Assembly (NCBI GenBank): GCA_031002005.1 | Contig: JARYHS010013630.1 | Location: forward strand, 238,335,539-238,399,538 | Direction: 5' to 3' | Origin: Vandiemenella viatica | Lineage: Eukaryota; Arthropoda; Insecta; Orthoptera; Morabidae | DNA length: 64,000 bases | Program-made: the position numbers and the translations under genes | In this document: positions 58,615 to 64,000 of the stretch, piece by piece | Numbering within the stretch: the first letter of the stretch is position 1 | Layout of the letters: every line of letters starts with the position of its first letter | Notes under the pieces: generated by a model | Database searches by the model: none | What the model saw: the letters and a program-made list of their open reading frames with translations, nothing else | What the model was told of the DNA's origin: nothing

Positions 58615-59980
58615 CCACACACGTGGAGGCCGGGCCGCAGGGGAAACGGACCGCAGGGATTTCATCGAAGTGGCGCTGCACACACACGGGGGGTTAAAAT
58701 CCTCAAGGGTTTCAGAGTTGGATTCACGATGGCAGCATCCGATGATGTTCACGCATTGGCTGCTGTTACGATTTTCTTTATTGAATCTGTCACAGTGCTA
58801 CCTCTCTCTAAGCTGCCTAGTAAAACTTGAAGCAGCCTTTTTCTGTAGTTCCATATCTTCATAAAAGCTTCCTATCATATTTCAAAAATTTGCCTCGGTT
58901 AACCAGGTGGCTCGAATAATCGGAACTCGGATAACCGGACTTTTACTGTAATTGATTTATTCCCATTCGTAAATACATCAACAACATAAAATTAAGTTTA
59001 AATGACATAAAAACTAAATTAAAATAATATTAGTTTAAAATCATGTTGTAATTAATATAGTTGATCATGTGATGTAAACTCAAATTCAAATCACATAACA
59101 TCATTTGCATTATAATTTGATAGAACAATTGCTGCTGTGTCGTTGTTTTGAGGTAATTTATCAAAATTTGCTGATGGTTTATAATGATCCTGCTGGTGTT
59201 GCTTGAAAAGGTTGTGGGCTGAGACTATTCGATGAGGTTCCTGGATAAAAAAATATCCAGAACTGCTGCCTGCAGAATAGTACAGGCCAGAAGTAGGTAA
59301 CCATTGCTCACTGTAAGACATTCCTAAACAGCCCATTTCGATTTGAAACAGGGTGTCATTAATTATTTTTTCTGCTATTAGCATTTGATTGGTCGGAAGG
59401 CCACGTAATTTTATGGCAACGGTTTTGCTAACAACGTCAAAGTGATCTTCTTGCAGCACGGTTTTTTTTAATGTTCTTCAGCAAATCACTTCACAAAGAT
59501 TCATTTCCTGATGGTTTAATGTTGCTGTTTTTTTTAATATTGATTCTTTTTAATTTTTTTTGCATTTGGTTCATTCTCCTTCAATATTTATGCCAGCTTG
59601 GCGTAGGTAGCTTCTCGTTTGTTTGTGTCGTTGTATTCCTGGTACTTCAATTCCTATAGACATGGCTCACTATCATACATATTTATAAACACGGAACATC
59701 ACCAAACGGAACATTAGAAACAAAACAGAGAAACAAAGTCGCAACACATGCAGGCACCCACAAGAAACCATCGAAGGCCGACTGACCGCAGGACACACGC
59801 TGAGCTTCTCACCCTCCCTCCCGGCCTTCGAGGAAATGAAGAATTGTTTTTCGGCAGGGATTTGGCCGCACTGGGGTGCGGCCACGGCCTCAAGCAAGTG
59901 CCCACACACGTGCGGGATCCCGCAAGGCCGTGACCCTTGCGTCCAAATCCCTTGGGTTTCCCGCACGTGTGTGGCGGCCT
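58615..59980 (+). mobile_element. Harbinger-like unit 4
   Basis: It lacks the first AGGTAG but is otherwise complete, ending GTGGCGGCCT, then TTA at 59,981-59,983. It has the least broken coding tail of the four. Confidence 0.85.
59091..59459 (-). CDS. BESS/MADF-like C-terminal protein, unit 4 (longest)
   Basis: 122 codons: HFDVVSKTVAIKLRGLPTNQ, then LIAEKIINDTLFQIEMGCL, then a polar tail ending NANDVM. The pattern FxxxVxxxLRxLPxxQxxxAEKxIxxxLFxxxxG is that of the C-terminal BESS-type dimerisation helix of MADF/Myb-SANT proteins. The DNA-binding MADF/SANT part is missing, so this is a remnant ORF whose translation is doubtful. It is also possible that an upstream exon exists in an autonomous relative. 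Confidence 0.5.
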   Translation of the reverse strand: MLQEDHFDVVSKTVAIKLRGLPTNQMLIAEKIINDTLFQIEMGCLGMSYSEQWLPTSGLYYSAGSSSGYFFIQEPHRIVSAHNLFKQHQQDHYKPSANFDKLPQNNDTAAIVLSNYNANDVM

Positions 59981-59983
59981 TTA

Positions 59984-60061
59984 GGCTCTCTGTAGGGCTC
60001 TGTTTTGAATAATTTGGAGTTTTCTGATTTGCCTGTCGCTGGCGTATGCCCACACAGGATT
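59984..60061 (-). pseudogene. Jockey ORF2 C-terminal scrap (right arm)
   Basis: Reverse complement of 16,830-16,906, coding CPVWAYASDRQ and IQNRALQRA. It ends where the Harbinger-like array starts. About 15 bp next to the 2.55 kb element (TTATGGAGTATGCATG side) is also missing. Confidence 0.85.
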
Positions 60062-62629
60062 AGGCTATTTGACAATATTAAAAAAATATTATAAATTGAA
60101 CTCATTCTCATAGATTAATGCTTCAGGAAGCTAATTTTTTCAATTTTGAAAAGAAAAGTGGATTATTTTTAATAAAAAAAGTGAAACAAAAATTATACTT
60201 TTCTTACCTCTGGTCACGTGACAGAAAACGCTCTAGGATTGGTGGTCGCTTGAGTGACGTCACACGTCTGTAAACGCTGCGGCTAGGAATGGAGCGTTTC
60301 CTATTATCCAAGTTTTCAACTATTTTTATTGTTTGTTGCTGGTCATTTCTTGTTATTAATGAAATTTCATTTTTAATACAGAATCGAGAACATTATGTAA
60401 AAGCCTACTGCGGAAAAATAAGGAAATAGACGCCTTATTTGTGGGTTTGGCTATAGAAAAAAAAAACCGACTTTTATTCTACTGAGCTTAAAAATGTAAC
60501 AGCTTCTATTTGGACTCATTTATATTTAAATTGAAAGTTAGAGATTGATTGTTTTGCGTTAGCAAACCATACGTCGAAAAATTCTGTACGCGAAATTTGT
60601 GCAGTCATGCTGAAAATAAAGAAAAGTTGTATGAGTGTCGCAAATATACGCAAACAAATTAAGGTATTTCTTGTAGCTAATAAGCAGCTCTTTCAAATAA
60701 ATATAGTAAGATATCGGTATAATGAACTAAAACTCAACATGAAATTGGCTCAGTAGTTTTTTTTTATTATTAAAAATAATCCCGTTCTGTTTTAATGATG
60801 CTATTGTATCACGGAAAAATCATGCATTAACTTACCTTAAAGCTCGCCAAAAGTAATAGCAACACACCTATCACTACTAACAAGCAGAAATACAGCGTAA
60901 TCATCGACCAAACTCAATGGATTAGCGCGGCCGACTGAAGCGCTTGTTCAGTGGATCACAGGAAGCCCATTGTTCAAACTATTTTTTCTATTAGGCGTGA
61001 ATTCGTTGAAAATAAACCTTTGTTCCGAGTAGTATGGTTCATCTACTTTGAATATAAATAACTATTTTGCCTGCGTAGACAATTATCAAAACTGACTTTT
61101 GTTCCTCTAGATTTAGAAAATATCACACTGTGCGGCGTCCTCCCGGATGCGAGACCAGAGCGTTAACTGCTCACTCAACACGCTCGGAACAACTGGATGT
61201 TGTGGGCCATTTTTCTTAATTGTAGATTATGGATAAATAATATTTTTTGTCAATAAAACTGAATTTGTTTGTTTATTCATTTACCTACCTCGTTTCACTT
61301 CATATCACATGAAGAAACTGTGAAGTGTTCACCATTAACATAAAGAGAAGCAATTAAGAAGTAGTGTCAAGATAGCTGCGTGATTGAAGAGTGGTAATGG
61401 AATTCATAACGTCTTACGTTCGAAGAACCTTGGTTGGGATATTATTTTTTGTGTGAATTTTTTTCGGTATTTGTTTGCTGTTATTTGCACTACCATGTTT
61501 TTATTCTAAGTATTCATAATAGTTGCTAAGCGTCATGCAAGTGTTTGAAACGAATTGCTACCATACATGAAAAGTTTTAATTTTCAAACTTACCAGAGAG
61601 AGAATATCATGCAAAAAATACAGGTGCACGGCCTTGAACAATGGAATTTATTTTAGAAGTGACATCACATGTAGAAATTTCATGCTAATCTTGCAACAGT
61701 TCCGGAACGCTTTGTGTACTTTTCGTTGGAATTTTTACGTGACGATACAACTGTAGGTTACCTTCTTGACATAACCGTCTATTAGGCGATATTTACTTTT
61801 AATGTGCAAGTCATTTTCATTAAAAAAAAAAAAAAATCCGGTGTGCAAGTAACGTCCAATTCCCATTTTGAAATCTTCTTTGGCTGTTTCAAATGGTTGT
61901 AATTCGCTTGTTATCCAAAAATTTGTGAAGCCTTCAGAAAAAAGAAAAGAAAAATTAAATTGATTTTCTGGTGGATTTTATGGAAAAAATTATTATATAA
62001 TGCAACCAACAGCAACTAGTATCCAAAGAAAATGACAAAAGAAAACCAACTGAAAATATTCCGAAGCGAAGATCGAACCTCAGGACCAACCCTAATAATT
62101 CTCGCCTTAAACAACGTATTACATTTACTCTACGAAATTGCGGTGTAAATGAGATTCACAGAAAATCGTAAGTGACTTTGTTGCAATATCAAATTGAAGT
62201 TGTCACATTTTTAAGCTCCACAGAATAAAACTCAGTGGTTGTTTCTATAGCTAGGTCCACAAATAAGGCGTCTACTTTCAATATTTTTCCGCTGTAGGCT
62301 TTTTCAAATTTTTTTCGATTTTATATTCAAAACGAACCTTCATTAATAACAAGAAATAACCAGCAACAAACAATAAAAAATAGTTGAAAACTTGGGTAAT
62401 AGGAAACGCTCCATTCACAGCGGCAGCGTTTACAGACGGGTGACGTCACGATTGCCGTTGCGCGCACCAGGCAGCAAATGAGCGTTTTGGCGGGCTTTTA
62501 AATTCTTTAAATTTTAACTTTGAATTTTTCACAAAATAATGCACTTTTGTCAAAAAATCTCTTCACTCGGTGAATAAGGTGTACCAATAAACAATTTAAA
62601 CCCATTTTCAAGAAGTAGTCAAATACCCT
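60062..62629. mobile_element. 2.55 kb long-TIR element (right arm copy)
   Basis: Counterpart of 14,259-16,813. Ends AGGCTATTTGAC and GTCAAATACCCT. The left end has one extra change relative to the left-arm copy. The internal SINE-head scrap is retained near 61,135-61,185. Confidence 0.85.
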
Positions 62630-62794
62630 ATTGGGCGTATGAGAGATATATATATCTTGACTCCTGTTGAAGGGGCTGGCTTGTTATCTTTATTCAGGAT
62701 AGAGTAAAGACTGTGGAGCCTGGTGCTTGCTCTCCGACGGCCTTCGTTGATGTGGCTACACCAGTTCAGTCTTTTGTCTAGAGTCATCCCCAGG
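62630..62794 (-). pseudogene. Jockey ORF2 segment between the two nested elements
   Basis: Reverse complement of 14,094-14,258, coding MTLDKRLNWCSHI and KIYTSLIRPI in the minus direction. Confidence 0.85.
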
Positions 62795-62962
62795 CATGGG
62801 CGCCGGCAGGATTGCTTCTAGGGGGGTGCACCAGGGCTATCGGCCCAAAAATTTCCGGGCTGGGCGACCATTTTTTTTAGCTCTACTACTGCCCAGACGG
62901 CCACCTGGGATGTCAGGGGGGGTGCAAGTGCACCCCCTTGCACCCCCCTCCCGGCGCCCATG
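62795..62962. mobile_element. hAT miniature element (right arm copy)
   Basis: CATGGGCGCCGG and CCGGCGCCCATG ends as at 13,925. The flanking duplication is less well kept (CCCCAGG on both sides). Confidence 0.88.
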
Positions 62963-64000
62963 CCCCCAGGGAGTGTGCCGTAATGGACCATGGGATTTCT
63001 CTACCATGTAGGCGAAGTGTTGGGTCAGGATGAGTTGGTTGACGGGCACCAAGTCGTTTGGTTAGTATAATTGCTTGAGTCTTGGTGGCATTTATATCAA
63101 TACGCCACCTCCTAGCCCAGGCCTCTGTTACTTGGAGGATTTCCTGCAGTCGTCGGGTGGCTACTGTGCTCTACTGTGGCTGGAGGCCAAGTACGCGGTG
63201 TCGTCAGCGTAAGTAGCTGTCAGAACACCGTTGCTAGTCGGAACGTCAGCGGTGTAAAGAGAGTATAGCACGGGCCCAAGCACAGAGCCCTGCGGCACCC
63301 CTGCCTCGATGTTCCTGGTAGAGGAGTAAGCTTTGTCCACCTTTACGCTGAAGGTCCGGCCGGCGAGGTAGGATTTTAGTAGCTTCACTTATGGCCCCGG
63401 GATACCCTGTTCGTAGAGCTTGAGCAGAAGCCCCGGATGCCACACGGAGTCAAAGGTACGCGAGATGTCGAAGTACCATGGCGCTGTAGTTGTTGAAGTT
63501 GAAACCGTGGGTCACTGCTTCTACAACCCGCATCAGCTGCTGGGTGGTGGAGTGTCCACGTCGAAATCCTAGCTGGTGATCTGGAATAACGTTGGCGTTT
63601 TCGATGAATGCAGACAGGCGTTTTAATAACAGCCGTTCGAACACTTTGCTAATGGCTGGGAGCAAACTTATGGGCCTGTAGTTCTGAGGTAGATGTTTGT
63701 CTTTCCCGGTCTTGAGAATACCCACAATTATAGCGTGTTTCCACAGTTGAGGGTAATGCTGACTTCTTAAAATGGCATTGAAGATAGCGATGAGGTGAAC
63801 AGAGGCCTCTGGTGGTAGGTGCCTGAGGAGAGTGTTGCTGATATCGTCACGCCCTGGTGCTTTCTGTGGGTGCAGTTTCAATAGGTAGCTGGCTACCTCT
63901 TCCGGGATGATGTCATCTATTTGATGGTCATCTTCAGCGTCGAGATAGACTGTCAGGCGACGATGAACTGCAGTGATGTGGGTGGGGTCCACGTAAGTTT
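62963..64000 (-). pseudogene. Jockey ORF2 reverse transcriptase, right-arm copy, runs off window
   Basis: Minus-strand blocks: KAPGRDDISNTLLRHLP, NYRPISLLPAISKVFERLLL and KRLSAFIENANVIPDHQLGF in one frame (intact where the left copy is shifted), then the shared frameshift before FDISRAFD near 63,475, the shared TAA before KLLKSYL near 63,390, EAGVPQGSVLGPVLYSLY and the active site YADDTAYL. A right-arm-specific 2 bp difference (AGCACAGTAGCC) near 63,160 breaks the frame after SSHSRA. Confidence 0.88.

Larger units (their letters stand above)
53743..59980. mobile_element. Array of four PIF/Harbinger-like elements
   Basis: The whole block is bounded by TTA at 53,740-53,742 and 59,981-59,983. 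Each unit begins AGGTAGCCACACACGTGG and ends CACGTGTGTGGCGGCCT, giving imperfect 17 bp inverted ends built around CACGTG. A unit is about 1.37-1.39 kb. Three units (1, 3, 4) lie in the same orientation and unit 2 is inverted within unit 1. The 3 bp TAA/TTA duplication and the BESS/MADF-like protein tail point to PIF/Harbinger. No transposase is present. Confidence 0.75.
43931..64000 (-). repeat. Right arm of the giant inverted repeat
   Basis: It is the reverse complement of the left arm, interrupted by extra blocks at 46,460-48,790 and 53,743-59,980. It lacks the segment equivalent to 16,907-17,211. Homology to the LINE still holds at about 63,990, so the arm runs off the window. Confidence 0.93.

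Noticed and set aside
56869..58830. Several 100-145 codon frames over CACACACGTG-rich sequence
   Set aside because: They read through the terminal repeats of the Harbinger-like units in multiple registers and directions.
53743..59980. A piggyBac (TTAA) assignment for the array
   Set aside because: TTAA appears at some junctions, but the nested copy is flanked by TAA and its empty site reads GTAAGA, so the duplication is 3 bp.

Overview
The window looks like intergenic DNA from a large, repeat-rich insect genome. The evidence is AT-rich sequence, tRNA-headed SINEs with long conserved bodies, RTE (CFDP2-like) and Jockey LINEs, mariner and Tc1 elements, many hAT-type miniature elements and Penelope-like fragments. 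The SINE body and one Tc1 end resemble repeats I associate with Orthoptera and other Polyneoptera; that placement is inference. I found no intact host gene, tRNA, rRNA or CRISPR array. Every coding stretch I can identify belongs to a mobile element, and nearly all are broken.

The main structure is a very large inverted repeat. The left arm (about 12,880-24,087) and the right arm (43,931-64,000, still matching at the window edge) are reverse complements at roughly 95-98% by eye. They share a decayed Jockey LINE, a 169 bp hAT miniature element and a 2.55 kb long-TIR element nested in it, a Penelope fragment, a GT-rich degenerate satellite, a SINE and an 89 bp minisatellite at the inner border. 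The right arm begins exactly after a 1,000-N gap, so the palindrome may be real or may be an alternate haplotype scaffolded backwards.

The right arm carries two large extra blocks. At 46,460-48,790 there is a Tc1 element rebuilt as a foldback with about 508 bp arms. At 53,743-59,980 there are four copies of a 1.37 kb element with 3 bp TAA/TTA target duplications, PIF/Harbinger-like, encoding a short BESS/MADF-like protein tail. One copy is inserted in inverse orientation inside another and is itself interrupted by a LINE fragment.

Layout. 1-4,700: SINEs, one hAT miniature element and anonymous DNA. 4,720-7,515: 5'-truncated RTE LINE. 7,516-10,700: anonymous DNA with an RT scrap and a Penelope 3' end. 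10,700-17,205: Jockey LINE with nested insertions. 17,213-24,087: rest of the left arm. 24,088-42,930: spacer holding hAT remnants (one with an unexplained 133-residue ORF), a mariner, SINEs, a candidate solo LTR, Harbinger and Tc1 scraps and a second RTE copy cut by the gap. 43,931-64,000: right arm.

Shared lesions in the LINE (one frameshift, one stop, two nested insertions) date to before the two arms separated. Arm-specific frameshifts, the foldback, the Harbinger array, a 28 bp duplication and minisatellite copy number came after.
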